NCBI GenBank assembly: GCA_028293765.1 | Contig: JAQGOG010000148.1 | Location: 1 to 64,000 of the forward strand | Direction of reading: 5' to 3' | DNA from: Gammaproteobacteria bacterium | GTDB taxonomy: Bacteria > Pseudomonadota > Gammaproteobacteria > Steroidobacterales > Steroidobacteraceae | Length of the DNA stretch: 64,000 bases | In this document: piece after piece, positions 1 through 8,367 of the stretch | How positions within the stretch are numbered: the stretch's first letter is position 1 | How the letters are laid out: every line of letters starts with the position of its first letter | The notes under the pieces: model-generated | Databases searched by the model: none | Told to the model about the DNA's origin: nothing | Seen by the model: the letters and a program-made list of their open reading frames with translations, nothing else | Program-made: the position numbers and the translations under genes

Positions 1-993
1 CATCGTAATGGCCGCGGTCCCGAAACCAAACAGCACCGGGATCATCAAGGATTCGAGCCGTGAGGCGATTCCGTAGCCTGCGATCGCGGCGACCCCGAAG
101 GCCCCAGCGGCTCCGGTGAGCGCGATGACCGCTAAATTGGCCTGCACGGTGCCGATCGCTGACAGCGCACCCACGCCAAGAATCGCGCGAAAATGCTCCC
201 ATCGAAGCCGGTGTCGGCGCAGCCGCAGGTTCGTGCTCGCGGAGCGCATGTAGAGGATCACGAACACGACGGCGCCGGCGTTGCAGAGGACCTGGGCTAG
301 ACCTGCCCCGGCGATGCCTAGCCGCGGCAGCCCGAGCCAGCCCAGGATGAGTGCCGGCGAGAGGAGCAGGCACACCAACACGCTCGAGAGAATCACCGCT
401 GCGGGCACTCGAACGTTTCCAGCCCCGCGCAGAGCGGCTTGCAGGAGTGTCAGAACCCACGAAAGTACGGCAGTGCCGAACAGGATGTTGGAATACAGGA
501 GCGCCTGTCGAAGGGCTTCTCCTCTACCGCCCAGCATGCGATATAGAGCGGGGCCAAACGCGACGACGGCGGCCGAGAACACTGCACCAATGGCAATGGC
601 AATGATGAGCGCGTGGTAGGCCAGACTTTCCGCATCTTCCTGTCGTCGCGCCCCGCGCGCCCTCGCAATGGCCGAGGAGACACCGCCGCCGATGCCGCCA
701 TTCGACATCATCGTCATCAGCATCAGGACCGGAAGCACGAGTGATGCACCGGCGATCGCATCGGTGCCCAGAGAACTGACGAAATAGATTTCGGCGATGC
801 TCAAGACGGTCATCATGAGCAGCACGACGACCGTCGGCAGTGCCAATCGAACGAGCGTCGGTACGATGGGTCCGTGCAAGAGTTGATCTACAGACCCCGC
901 GCTCGCCCGCCCTCCTGCGCGATCGCCCTTTCCGACGGCTGATTCGTGCGTAGCAACGGATCCCGAGCGCAAGTCACCGTTTGACGTTGACAT
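1..993 (-). CDS. MATE family multidrug exporter (partial, C-terminus outside window)
   Basis: Reading the minus strand from an ATG at 993 gives an open frame of 331 codons that runs off the window start. After a polar N-terminus of about 45 residues it has repeated hydrophobic segments typical of a MATE (NorM/DinF-like) sodium- or proton-coupled drug exporter, including the family-like stretch RLALPTVVVLLMMTVLSIAE and QAALRGAGNVRVP. An ATG at 999 is also in frame, but an AGGAG at about 1003-1007 is spaced 8 bases from 993 and only 2 from 999, which favours 993. It overlaps the end of the upstream channel gene (974) by 20 bases, so it is very probably the last gene of the marR-adaptor-RND-channel operon. 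Only about two thirds to three quarters of a normal MATE protein is visible. Substrate unknown. Confidence 0.85.
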   Translation of the reverse strand, partial: MSTSNGDLRSGSVATHESAVGKGDRAGGRASAGSVDQLLHGPIVPTLVRLALPTVVVLLMMTVLSIAEIYFVSSLGTDAIAGASLVLPVLMLMTMMSNGGIGGGVSSAIARARGARRQEDAESLAYHALIIAIAIGAVFSAAVVAFGPALYRMLGGRGEALRQALLYSNILFGTAVLSWVLTLLQAALRGAGNVRVPAAVILSSVLVCLLLSPALILGWLGLPRLGIAGAGLAQVLCNAGAVVFVILYMRSASTNLRLRRHRLRWEHFRAILGVGALSAIGTVQANLAVIALTGAAGAFGVAAIAGYGIASRLESLMIPVLFGFGTAAITM

Positions 994-2422
994 AGTCATT
1001 TCTCCTGTGCGGTTGGGCAGCGGCGGTCGAGTTCTGCTCGCCCCAGCCGCCGCCGAGGGCGCGATAGATGGACACAACGGAGAGCTCAAGAGCGGCGTCC
1101 GCAGAAATGCGGCCGTCTTCGGCCTCCAGTGCGTCCACCTGCGCGACCAGTCGCCCGAGGTCATCGATCCGACCGGCCGTGTAAAGACGCTCCGCATCCG
1201 TCGCGGCCCGGACGGAGGACTTCTCGGCATCGAGCCACTGCTCTCGAGCCGCCTCGGCCCCGATCAGGCCGGCGCAGGCGTTGTCGACGTCTTCCAGCGC
1301 GGTGAGCAGGACATGGTTGTAACTGAACGTGGCCTCGGCGAACTGCGCGCGGGCTCCTCGAAGTTGCGCGCGCAGCCGCCCGGCGTTGAAGATCGGCAGA
1401 ACGGCACCGGCACCGAGGGCAAACACGTTCGCTGCGAGCGTGGGCTGAGATCCGGGCGTCACCCATTGGTGGCCGCGCGCGAGTCCGATTGAAAAGAGCG
1501 GAAAGAATTCCGCTTTCGCAGTGCCGACGGCCGCCGCAGCCGCCTGCACCCGAGCGTGGGCCGCGCGCAGGTCCGGCCGCTGCAGGAGCAACTGACCAGG
1601 CAGGATCTCCGGCCGATCCGCCAGGGCCACGAAAGAAGCCACCGCACTCGATCTCGGCGGGGCGAACCCCTCGGGGTGATTTCCGGTGAGTAAGGCGAGA
1701 TGATGCCGATACACCTGCTGTTGCTGCTCCAGCGGTGCCAGTCGCGCGCTGAGCGCCGCAAGGCCTGCGTCCGTCCCATCTCGATCAGCGCGCGTTGCGA
1801 ATCCGATTCGCACGCGAGCGACCGTGAGCTCAGAAATTGCCCGCTGAAACCCGATGGTCCTCTGGAGGACTCCGATATGTGCCAGCCCCGCCTGGTAGGC
1901 CACGTATGTCGCCACCGTGTCGGCGGCAACAGCCACGGCAACAGCGTGGCGACGCTCGGTCGCGGCTGCAGCCATCCAGCGCACGTTGTCACGCTCGCCC
2001 CGTAGGGCTCCAAACAGGTCGAGCTGCCAGCTCGCCGCCAGATCGACCTCCTTGTCCGTCGCGATCGGCGGAAACGGCAGGCGCTCGAGATTCTTGTTTC
2101 GGCCCGCTTGACCCAGAAGGTTGATGGACGGTAGCAAGGCTGCGCCCACCATGTGGGCATCGGCTGCGACCGCAGCCTCGTGAGCCCGCGCCAGGGCCAG
2201 CTCGTCATTCCCATTCAATGCTCGCGACACGAGTTCGGTGAGCTGCGGATCATCGAACTGGCGCCACCAGGAGGCGAGTTCAACGGCATCGGCCGTGTGA
2301 CCCGGCCTCGCGGTGGAAGGAAACAATCGATCGCCCGGATCGGGCGACACCACCGTCGGGGATCGAAGCATGCTGCATCCGGCCAGAGTGCCCACGAACA
2401 GAACCATCCAAGGACGCATCAT
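974..2422 (-). CDS. RND efflux outer-membrane channel lipoprotein (OprM/NodT family)
   Basis: 482 residues. The N-terminus MMRPWMVLFVGTLAGCSML carries a lipoprotein signal peptide with lipobox LAGC, so the mature protein should be lipid-anchored in the outer membrane. The rest matches the TolC-like NodT/OprM family: two repeats rich in alanine and long helices, with motifs such as ASWWRQFDDPQLTELV near the N-terminus and LLQRPDLRAAHARVQAAAA in mid-protein. It forms the outer-membrane duct of a tripartite efflux pump. Its ATG-ATG start overlaps the stop of the RND gene by 4 bases, indicating translational coupling. The length is normal for the family. Confidence 0.93.
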   Translation of the reverse strand: MMRPWMVLFVGTLAGCSMLRSPTVVSPDPGDRLFPSTARPGHTADAVELASWWRQFDDPQLTELVSRALNGNDELALARAHEAAVAADAHMVGAALLPSINLLGQAGRNKNLERLPFPPIATDKEVDLAASWQLDLFGALRGERDNVRWMAAAATERRHAVAVAVAADTVATYVAYQAGLAHIGVLQRTIGFQRAISELTVARVRIGFATRADRDGTDAGLAALSARLAPLEQQQQVYRHHLALLTGNHPEGFAPPRSSAVASFVALADRPEILPGQLLLQRPDLRAAHARVQAAAAAVGTAKAEFFPLFSIGLARGHQWVTPGSQPTLAANVFALGAGAVLPIFNAGRLRAQLRGARAQFAEATFSYNHVLLTALEDVDNACAGLIGAEAAREQWLDAEKSSVRAATDAERLYTAGRIDDLGRLVAQVDALEAEDGRISADAALELSVVSIYRALGGGWGEQNSTAAAQPHRRNDYVNVKR

Positions 2423-5400
2423 GGCGACACCTCCGCTGCGGGCGCTGCACTATTCAACGCCGCGAGTGTGCTGCCGCCTCCCTTTTCGACCGGGTTTCGT
2501 ACGCGAAACCAGATTGCATACAGGGCGGGCACGAAGAGAACGGTCAGAACCGTTCCAACCACGAGGCCCCCCATGATGGCGAGTGCCTGCGCACCGAAGA
2601 AATCGCTGCGCGACAAGGGAATCATCGCAAGCACCGCGGCGGCGGCCGTCAGCATGATCGGCCGGAATCGGCGCACGGTGGATTCGATGATCGCGGTCCA
2701 GGTGTCATGTCCGCTCAACTCCTCCTGGCGGATCTGATCAACCAGGATCACCGTGTTGCGCATGATCATGCCTCCCGTGGCCAAGATGCCTAGCAGGGCG
2801 ACAAACCCGTAAGGCCGGCCGAATAGGAACAGAAACATCGCAGCGCCCACGAGAGCGAGGGGGCCCGTCACCGACACGAGTAACGCCCTCGACACGCTCT
2901 GCAGCTGTACCATCAGGAGGAACAGGCTCGCGACGATCGCGACCGGCAGCCAGCGAAAGATCGAGCGCTGGGCGATCTTCGACTGCTCGACGGCGCCGCC
3001 TTCATCGATGAAATACCCGAGCGGCAGCCGGGCGCGAACCGGCGCGAGCGCCTTGTCGAGTTCAGCGGCCACATCGACGGCCTGCGCGCCCTCGCGCAAA
3101 TCCGCCTCGACGGTGATAGTTGGTGCGCGATTTCGGCGCCAGAGAATGTTGGGCTCGAACCGGGGGGTGACCCGCGCAACCTGGCCCAGCGGAATGCTCG
3201 CACCGCGGGAGCTGCGGATCATCGCATCCGCAAGTCCGGAGGCGATCTCGCGCTCGCCGTCCTGCGCGCGCCAGACAATATCGATCAACTTGTTTCCCTC
3301 GCGGTACTGGCCGACAGTTATGCCCGTGAAGTGCGCCTGAAGCGCCTGACTGATCACCGCCGAGGTGACACCGAGCGCACGTGCACGGTCCTGATCGACA
3401 TCCAATGCGGCACTCAGCACACGCTCGCGCCAGTCATCCACGACATCGTGCGTCTTGGGGTTCGCAGCGAGAATCTTCGCCACCCGCGTAGCGATGACGC
3501 GGACGACGCCCGGGTCCGGTCCAGTGACGCGATAGGCGATCGGATAGTCAATGGGTGGCCCGACGGCCATCCGCTGCACGCGGGCGTGTACACCGGCGAA
3601 AGTCCGCTCCAACAGTGGTTGCAGCCGCGAGCGCACGCGCTCCCTGGCCTGGTTGTCGCGGGCAACCACGACGAACTCGGTCAGATTCTCGTTGTTGAGC
3701 TGCTGGTTGATCAGGAGGAAGAAGCGCGGTGTGCCGCCGCCGATATACGCCGTGAAGTGATCGATGTCCGGGTCGGATCGCAGACTCGCTTCGAGCCGGC
3801 GCGCCATCTCATCGGTTGCCGCAAACGAGCTGCCCTCCGGCAGCCAGAGGTCCACCAGAAGCTCCGGGCGATTGGATTCCGGAAAGAACTGCTTGGGAAC
3901 GTAAACGAATGCCAGCACGCCGAGCAGGCACACGACGAGCGTTCCACCCGATGTCCACCACCGGTGGCGAACGCAGAGTTCGACCAAGGATCGCAAGCGC
4001 CGATAGAACCCCGATTCATAGGGCGCGTGTGCTTCACCCGCATGGGCCCGCGAACGCAGCAGTGCGTACCCAATATGCGGTGTGAACAGCACCGCGCAGA
4101 TCCACGAGAGAATCAGGCTGATGCCAGTAACCTGGAAAATCGCGCGCGTGTATTCTCCGGCGTTTGATTGCGCCAGGCCGACCGGCAAAAATCCGGCAAC
4201 AGTGACGAGCGTTCCCGTCAACATCGGAAGCGCCGTGCTGCGATACGCGAAGGTCGCAGCCCGGATCCGATCGACGCCCGCCTCCAGTTTCCGGGACATC
4301 ATCTCCACGACGATCATCGCATCATCGACCAACAGGCCGAGCGCAAGGACCAGAGCACCCAGGCTGATGCGATGCAGGTCGATACCGGCCACCCACATGA
4401 CGAGAAACGTCGCCGCCAGTACCAGTGGCACCGTGATCGCCACGACCGATCCGGCACGAAGTCCGAGGCTCAGAAAGCTGACGATGAGCACCACCGTGAG
4501 TGCCTCGAAGAACGTGCGTTTGAACTCTGCGATCGCGCTGTGCACGACCCTGGGTTGATCGGCGACCTGAACGAGGGACACACCGCCCGGCAGGCTCGCC
4601 CTCAAGGGGGCCATCACCTTCTCGATATCACCGCCGACTTCCAAGATATTGGCGTGCTTGTCGATCGTCACGCCGATGCCGAGACCAGGCCGGCCGTTCA
4701 CGCGCATGGCGAAGGCTGCCGGCTCGAGCGTGCCGCGTCGCACGGTAGCCACGTCTGCGACCGCGAAGGTCACCGCGCCCACCCGGATCGGAAGTGAGGC
4801 AATGGACCCCAGGTCGATCAGGCGCCCGGAGGGTCGAAGATAGAGATCCCGCGTATCGGTCGTGAGCACGCCAGACGCGCCAATGCTGTTCTGACCCTGG
4901 AGCGACGCGGCGACGGCGGTGGCATCCACACCGAAGCGAGCGAGTTTCGCGTCGTCGAATTCGACGTAGATCTTCTCGTCCTGCTCGCCGAAGAAATCGA
5001 TCTTCTCGACGAATGGCACCCTCAACAGCTGTTGCCGCACGTCATCGGCAAGATCCTTGAGCTGCGCGAAAGTGGCACCATCGGTCGCCAGGAAATAGAC
5101 GAGGCTGTAGGTATCGCCGAACTCGTCGTTGAAGAATGGCCCAAGCACGCCCGGCGGGAGCGTGTTCCGGACGTCGCTGACTTTCTTGCGGACCTGGTAC
5201 CAGAGCTCCGGGACCCGAGCGGCCGCGGAATTCTGTCGTAGATGCACGAACAGATTGGCCTCTCCGGGCCGGGAGTAGCTCTCGATGAAGTCGAGCTCCG
5301 GCAGCTCCTGCAGCTTCCTCTCGAGGCGATCGGTGAGCTGCGCCTGCACCTCCTCGGCCGTGGCGCCCGGGTAGTAGGCCTTTATCGCCATGACGCGGAA

Positions 5401-5532
5401 CGTGAAGGATGGATCTTCCTGCTGCCCAAGACGGAAATAAGCGAGCGCACCGCCTGCAACAAGCAGGACCATGAGGAACGCGTTGAACGGCCTGTGGCGC
5501 AGTGCCCAGTCGGAGAGGTTGAGCGAATCCAT
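2419..5532 (-). CDS. RND multidrug efflux permease (HAE-1/AcrB-like)
   Basis: About 1037 residues, the usual length for a hydrophobe/amphiphile RND pump, which exchanges protons for drugs across the inner membrane and takes substrates from the periplasm. The N-terminus has TM1 (ALRHRPFNAFLMVLLVAGG) followed by porter-domain sequence GQQEDPSFTFRVM and PGATAEEVQAQLTDRLE. TM4 has the proton-relay pair in GLLVDDAMIVVE. In TM10 the position of the AcrB relay lysine is arginine (IMRNTVILVDQ). The C-terminal half repeats the fold and ends FVPALYAIWFRVRNP. A GTG at 5535 is possible, but the ATG at 5532 overlaps the adaptor stop as TGATG and is preferred. Second structural gene of the efflux operon. 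Confidence 0.95.
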   Translation of the reverse strand: MDSLNLSDWALRHRPFNAFLMVLLVAGGALAYFRLGQQEDPSFTFRVMAIKAYYPGATAEEVQAQLTDRLERKLQELPELDFIESYSRPGEANLFVHLRQNSAAARVPELWYQVRKKVSDVRNTLPPGVLGPFFNDEFGDTYSLVYFLATDGATFAQLKDLADDVRQQLLRVPFVEKIDFFGEQDEKIYVEFDDAKLARFGVDATAVAASLQGQNSIGASGVLTTDTRDLYLRPSGRLIDLGSIASLPIRVGAVTFAVADVATVRRGTLEPAAFAMRVNGRPGLGIGVTIDKHANILEVGGDIEKVMAPLRASLPGGVSLVQVADQPRVVHSAIAEFKRTFFEALTVVLIVSFLSLGLRAGSVVAITVPLVLAATFLVMWVAGIDLHRISLGALVLALGLLVDDAMIVVEMMSRKLEAGVDRIRAATFAYRSTALPMLTGTLVTVAGFLPVGLAQSNAGEYTRAIFQVTGISLILSWICAVLFTPHIGYALLRSRAHAGEAHAPYESGFYRRLRSLVELCVRHRWWTSGGTLVVCLLGVLAFVYVPKQFFPESNRPELLVDLWLPEGSSFAATDEMARRLEASLRSDPDIDHFTAYIGGGTPRFFLLINQQLNNENLTEFVVVARDNQARERVRSRLQPLLERTFAGVHARVQRMAVGPPIDYPIAYRVTGPDPGVVRVIATRVAKILAANPKTHDVVDDWRERVLSAALDVDQDRARALGVTSAVISQALQAHFTGITVGQYREGNKLIDIVWRAQDGEREIASGLADAMIRSSRGASIPLGQVARVTPRFEPNILWRRNRAPTITVEADLREGAQAVDVAAELDKALAPVRARLPLGYFIDEGGAVEQSKIAQRSIFRWLPVAIVASLFLLMVQLQSVSRALLVSVTGPLALVGAAMFLFLFGRPYGFVALLGILATGGMIMRNTVILVDQIRQEELSGHDTWTAIIESTVRRFRPIMLTAAAAVLAMIPLSRSDFFGAQALAIMGGLVVGTVLTVLFVPALYAIWFRVRNPVEKGGGSTLAALNSAAPAAEVSP

Positions 5533-6674
5533 CACGGCAACTTCGCAAGTCGCGCGTGCGCTGCCGCAATCGCGGCCTGGGAAGCGAAGGTGTCCGTAGG
5601 CGGGATGTCGAGCAGGGCGACGCGCTCGCCGGCATGCAGGCGCTGAACCCCGGCCGTCACAATGCGGCTGTGCACCCCAAGTCCACGCACCGCGACCTGC
5701 TCATGAGGAAGAAACTCCAAGATCTCGACTGGAACCGCTCGCACGCGTTCGGCCGAATCGACGATCCAGACTTCTGCGCCGCGCGGCGTTGGGGTCTGCG
5801 GCTGCAAAATGGCCGAGGCCGGTACGCTCACCGCACTCGCTGCTGTTGTAGCCTCGACGTACGCCGTCGCGGACATGCCGAGGCGCGCTGGAGCGTTCAC
5901 CGGAAGAACCGCCTTGATCCGGAAAGTGCGCGTCGCGCTGTCCGCCAGCGGCGCGATGTCGCGAACTATGGCGGCGAAGCTCTCCCGCGGAGCCACCCAG
6001 AGCGAGACCCGGATCGTCGCACCAGCGCTAAGGGCAGCCACCAGGTTCTCCGGAATATCGAACTGCACCTCGCGGTCAGCCGCGTCCGCGAGAGCAATGA
6101 CGGGCTGTCCTGCCGCGACGACCTGACCGGGGTCTGCAATGACATTCGTCACAACACCGTCTCGGTCGGCACGCAGCGTCGCGTAGCTCGAGGCATTGCG
6201 GGCGGCGTGTAGCTGCGCCTCGAACGACTGCGTGCGCTCATGCGCTTGGCGACTCTCCGAATCATGTCGGTCGAGTTCAGCCTCGCCGATCAAATCGCGC
6301 GTGCGAAGATCGCGGTAGCGCTCCAATTCGCGTGCGAGGAAGTCGTCGGCGCTCCGGGCGGCTTTAAATTGCGAGGCAAGACTCGTCTCCTCGAGCGCCA
6401 GGTCGAAGGAATCGAGCTGGGCAAGACGGTCGCCTTTGTGCACCAGGGTGCCCAGCTCGACCAGGCGCGCCAAGAGCTTTCCTGGAACGCGGAATCCCAC
6501 GAGCGCCTCGTGATGCGGGCGGATTTCTGCAGCGAACGCCCGGGTGGTGGCTTCGGCCGATGACGCGACGACCATCGAATACACGGGAACCCCAGGAACC
6601 TCGTCGGCAGTGCTCGAGTGACCGCATCCGGACAGCGGCACGAGCAAGATGCCCAGTGGCGCCCACAAAAACAT
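5532..6674 (-). CDS. RND efflux periplasmic adaptor (membrane fusion protein), lipoprotein
   Basis: 380 residues from the ATG at 6674. That start gives a clean lipoprotein signal MFLWAPLGILLVPLSGC with lipobox LSGC. An in-frame ATG at 6692 would add MYIHRQ and cannot be excluded. Family features: barrel-sandwich/lipoyl sequence GFRVPGKLLARLVELGTLVHKGDRLAQLD, an alpha-helical hairpin (about residues 100-160), then GVVTNVIADPGQVVAAGQPVIAL and a beta-barrel domain. It bridges the RND pump and the outer-membrane channel. It is preceded by a 60-base AT-rich leader containing a perfect palindrome and a 10-base motif also present ahead of the marR gene. Its stop overlaps the RND start. Confidence 0.93.
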   Translation of the reverse strand: MFLWAPLGILLVPLSGCGHSSTADEVPGVPVYSMVVASSAEATTRAFAAEIRPHHEALVGFRVPGKLLARLVELGTLVHKGDRLAQLDSFDLALEETSLASQFKAARSADDFLARELERYRDLRTRDLIGEAELDRHDSESRQAHERTQSFEAQLHAARNASSYATLRADRDGVVTNVIADPGQVVAAGQPVIALADAADREVQFDIPENLVAALSAGATIRVSLWVAPRESFAAIVRDIAPLADSATRTFRIKAVLPVNAPARLGMSATAYVEATTAASAVSVPASAILQPQTPTPRGAEVWIVDSAERVRAVPVEILEFLPHEQVAVRGLGVHSRIVTAGVQRLHAGERVALLDIPPTDTFASQAAIAAAHARLAKLP

Positions 6675-6680
6675 TTGTCT

Positions 6681-6711
6681 ATGTATATACATATATTCTA
6701 GCTTGCATGTA
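6681..6711 (-). promoter_or_regulatory. Candidate MarR operator region before the adaptor gene
   Basis: The AT-rich gap between marR and the adaptor gene holds the perfect 12-base palindrome ATGTATATACAT (6681-6692). It also holds the motif CTTGCATGTA (6702-6711, plus-strand reading), which recurs exactly at 7175-7184 just upstream of marR. MarR proteins often bind such AT-rich palindromes in their own promoters. The palindrome includes the alternative ATG of the adaptor, so binding here would affect an internal promoter or the leader. Inference from sequence symmetry only. Confidence 0.45.
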
Positions 6712-6734
6712 CAATCATGTATCGTGCGTTGCGC

Positions 6735-7163
6735 TCACGCCGGCGCGAGCCTGCTGGCTACCTGGAACGAGGCGCGCTTGATGGCGAGCGCCTTGGTCCG
6801 CCCCAGTCGCCGCTCAAACTCCGCCTGGGCGGATTCCCATTTCGGCTGCAGCTTCCGGAAGGTGGATTCTCCCAGCGATGTGAGATTCCATCTGCGCTCC
6901 CGGCGGTCGCGTCCACGGGTACTCGCAATCAGTCCGCCCTTTTTGATCAGCGCCAGTGTTCGCGTGGCTGTGGTCTGATCGATGCCAATAACATCGGCCA
7001 AATCCGTCGTCGTGAGGTTGGGAGCAAGTTTCAGCGCCTGCAGTACGGTGTATTGCGTGAGGTGCAGCCCGCTGTCGGCAAGTGCCGCCTCATAGAGCGC
7101 GGTCGCAGCCCTCGCGGCTTGTCGCAACGTTGCACAATAGCAAGGTAGTGACTGGAGTTTCAT
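6735..7163 (-). CDS. MarR family transcriptional regulator
   Basis: 142 residues from the ATG at 7163 (MKLQSLPCYC). Longer in-frame starts at 7181 and 7217 exist, but none has a clear Shine-Dalgarno sequence. The winged helix is seen in LTQYTVLQALKLAPNLTTTDLADVIGIDQTTATRTLALIKKGGLIAST, followed by the wing residues RGRDRRERRWNLTSLG that are diagnostic of MarR (D-x-R-DRR). Long helices at both ends would form the dimer interface. It lies 60 bases upstream of the adaptor gene on the same strand, so it probably represses its own operon and releases it on binding a drug or phenolic ligand. Confidence 0.9.
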   Translation of the reverse strand: MKLQSLPCYCATLRQAARAATALYEAALADSGLHLTQYTVLQALKLAPNLTTTDLADVIGIDQTTATRTLALIKKGGLIASTRGRDRRERRWNLTSLGESTFRKLQPKWESAQAEFERRLGRTKALAIKRASFQVASRLAPA

Positions 7164-7174
7164 GGGCGAGGAGT

Positions 7175-7190
7175 CTTGCATGTATATGCA
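7175..7190 (-). promoter_or_regulatory. Candidate MarR autoregulatory operator
   Basis: CTTGCATGTA at 7175-7184 is identical to 6702-6711 and overlaps the inverted repeat TGCAT-GTAT-ATGCA (7177-7190). It sits about 12 bases upstream of the preferred marR start. Two identical copies, one before marR and one before the first structural gene, suggest a shared operator. Confidence 0.4.
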
Positions 7191-7280
7191 TGCGTCGTCA
7201 AGACATTCACGCGCCACGTACGCCCAGCCCGAAGGTTCGTTCGAATCGCCTGCTCGAGTCCGCCCGGCTTTTGCGGACGG

Positions 7281-7640
7281 TCAATTTCGCAGCTGCAAAC
7301 CGAATTCGGTGGCGACAGTCGAGAGCCGTTTATCGATCGTCCAGAAGGGAAGCTTCGCCAACATCGCCGCAGCCAGCAGGTGGACGTCAATCCAGCCCAG
7401 GCCCCGCCCCATCAGGCGCCGGGCCTCGACAAACGCGAGCACTTCGTCGTGAGTAACCACCGGCACGTGCGGTAGCGCGATGAGCGAGCTCAACAATTTT
7501 CCGCGCTGGGCGAGATTGCCGCAGGCCAGTTCTCCGATCACGAACGAATGGGTCCAGACCTGCGCCTGCTCCAGCAGTTCCACAAGCGTGGCGTTGCGTC
7601 GGCGCAGATGATCCACCCAAACCGATGTGTCGACCAGCAC
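7281..7640 (-). CDS. vapC: VapC-type PIN-domain toxin ribonuclease
   Basis: 119 residues with a GTG start. The PIN fold is recognisable from MLVDTSVWVDHLR at the N-terminus (first acidic residue D4), the mid-protein ELACG (second acidic residue), GLGWIDVHLLAAA (third, D) and FWTIDKRLSTVATEFGL near the end (fourth, D). PIN toxins cleave RNA, commonly initiator tRNA or rRNA, with magnesium held by these acids. It follows the antitoxin gene with a 5-base gap, the standard order for vapBC. The pair lies directly upstream of marR but is probably a separate unit. Confidence 0.92.
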   Translation of the reverse strand: MLVDTSVWVDHLRRRNATLVELLEQAQVWTHSFVIGELACGNLAQRGKLLSSLIALPHVPVVTHDEVLAFVEARRLMGRGLGWIDVHLLAAAMLAKLPFWTIDKRLSTVATEFGLQLRN

Positions 7641-7645
7641 GTGGG

Positions 7646-7846
7646 CTATCGGCCGACGCGCGTCCGCCGACGGGGAATCGGCTTGAGTGCCCGCTCGGTG
7701 CCGCCGAGTGCAGCCAGCCGCCGCGCATTCTCACGCGCAATCAGCGCTTGCAGTCCTGCGTGCAGCACGGCGGTTTTTTCCCGCAGACCGCTCAGCTCTT
7801 GCGCTTTCGCCAGCAGCTCGTCGTCTATGATCAGGGTCGTTCTCAT
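7646..7846 (-). CDS. vapB: VapB-type antitoxin
   Basis: 66 residues from the ATG at 7846 (MRTTLIIDDELLAKAQELSGLREKT). Starts at 7852 (ATG) and 7855 (TTG) are also in frame and none has a strong ribosome-binding site. The N-terminal beta strand plus two helices match the ribbon-helix-helix DNA-binding antitoxins of the type II family that pairs with PIN toxins. The basic C-terminus (ALKPIPRRRTRVGR) should wrap the toxin. It neutralises VapC and represses its own operon. Confidence 0.85.
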   Translation of the reverse strand: MRTTLIIDDELLAKAQELSGLREKTAVLHAGLQALIARENARRLAALGGTERALKPIPRRRTRVGR

Positions 7847-7848
7847 AT

Positions 7849-7877
7849 GCATCAATATGGCTCATTCATGCAGATGC
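7849..7877 (-). promoter_or_regulatory. Possible vapBC operator
   Basis: A short inverted repeat, GCATC at 7849-7853 and GATGC at 7873-7877, flanks an AT-rich stretch just upstream of the antitoxin start. Ribbon-helix-helix antitoxins usually bind such sites in their promoter. The arms are only 5 bases, so chance occurrence is possible. Confidence 0.25.
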
Positions 7878-7977
7878 GTCAAGACGATCCGTGATCCGCA
7901 GCCTCCTCAATCTCAGGGAGGAACCGCACTCGATCGGCTGTCAGGTGATCGTCTATCTGGAGCTGGCGCTCACGACC

Positions 7978-8181
7978 TTATTTCCCGGCACTGGCGCGAT
8001 ACCCAGGCGGAGATTTGCTTCCTGCCGAAATTGGCGCTTCGCTCGAGGACTCGGTTCCGTCCTCAGATGGATGTTCGTCGGGGGTGTCCGCGGGGTCTGG
8101 ATCGTTGATCGGCACCGGTGGCTCGGGCGGCGGATCGTGGATCGTCCACGGGGTGTGTCGCTTAGGTAGCTCGTGTGCCAT
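7978..8181 (-). CDS. Hypothetical small proline/acid-rich protein (doubtful)
   Basis: 67 residues from the ATG at 8181 (MAHELPKRHTPW); a longer reading to 8349 is open. The composition is striking, with DPPPEPPVPINDPDPADTPD followed by a Ser/Glu-rich tail, and resembles small proline-rich disordered proteins common in Proteobacteria rather than a random frame. There is no clear ribosome-binding site, no signal peptide and no recognisable domain. It fills most of the otherwise empty stretch between vapB and the AsmA-like gene. It may not be a gene. Confidence 0.35.
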   Translation of the reverse strand: MAHELPKRHTPWTIHDPPPEPPVPINDPDPADTPDEHPSEDGTESSSEAPISAGSKSPPGYRASAGK

Positions 8182-8367
8182 GAGCGGGTCGGCAGCATCC
8201 CGTGTTCCCGCACGGCCGTACGATAGCGTCCCGCTCGTGCGGGAGAGCTGACTCTCGTGTGAAACACGACCGCTGACCGCAATGCGCATGGCAAGCTCCA
8301 TCCCGCGATGAGTATCCGCTTCCGGACTTCGCTTTCGGGAGCAGGCCATACGATCGGTCTGAATCGC

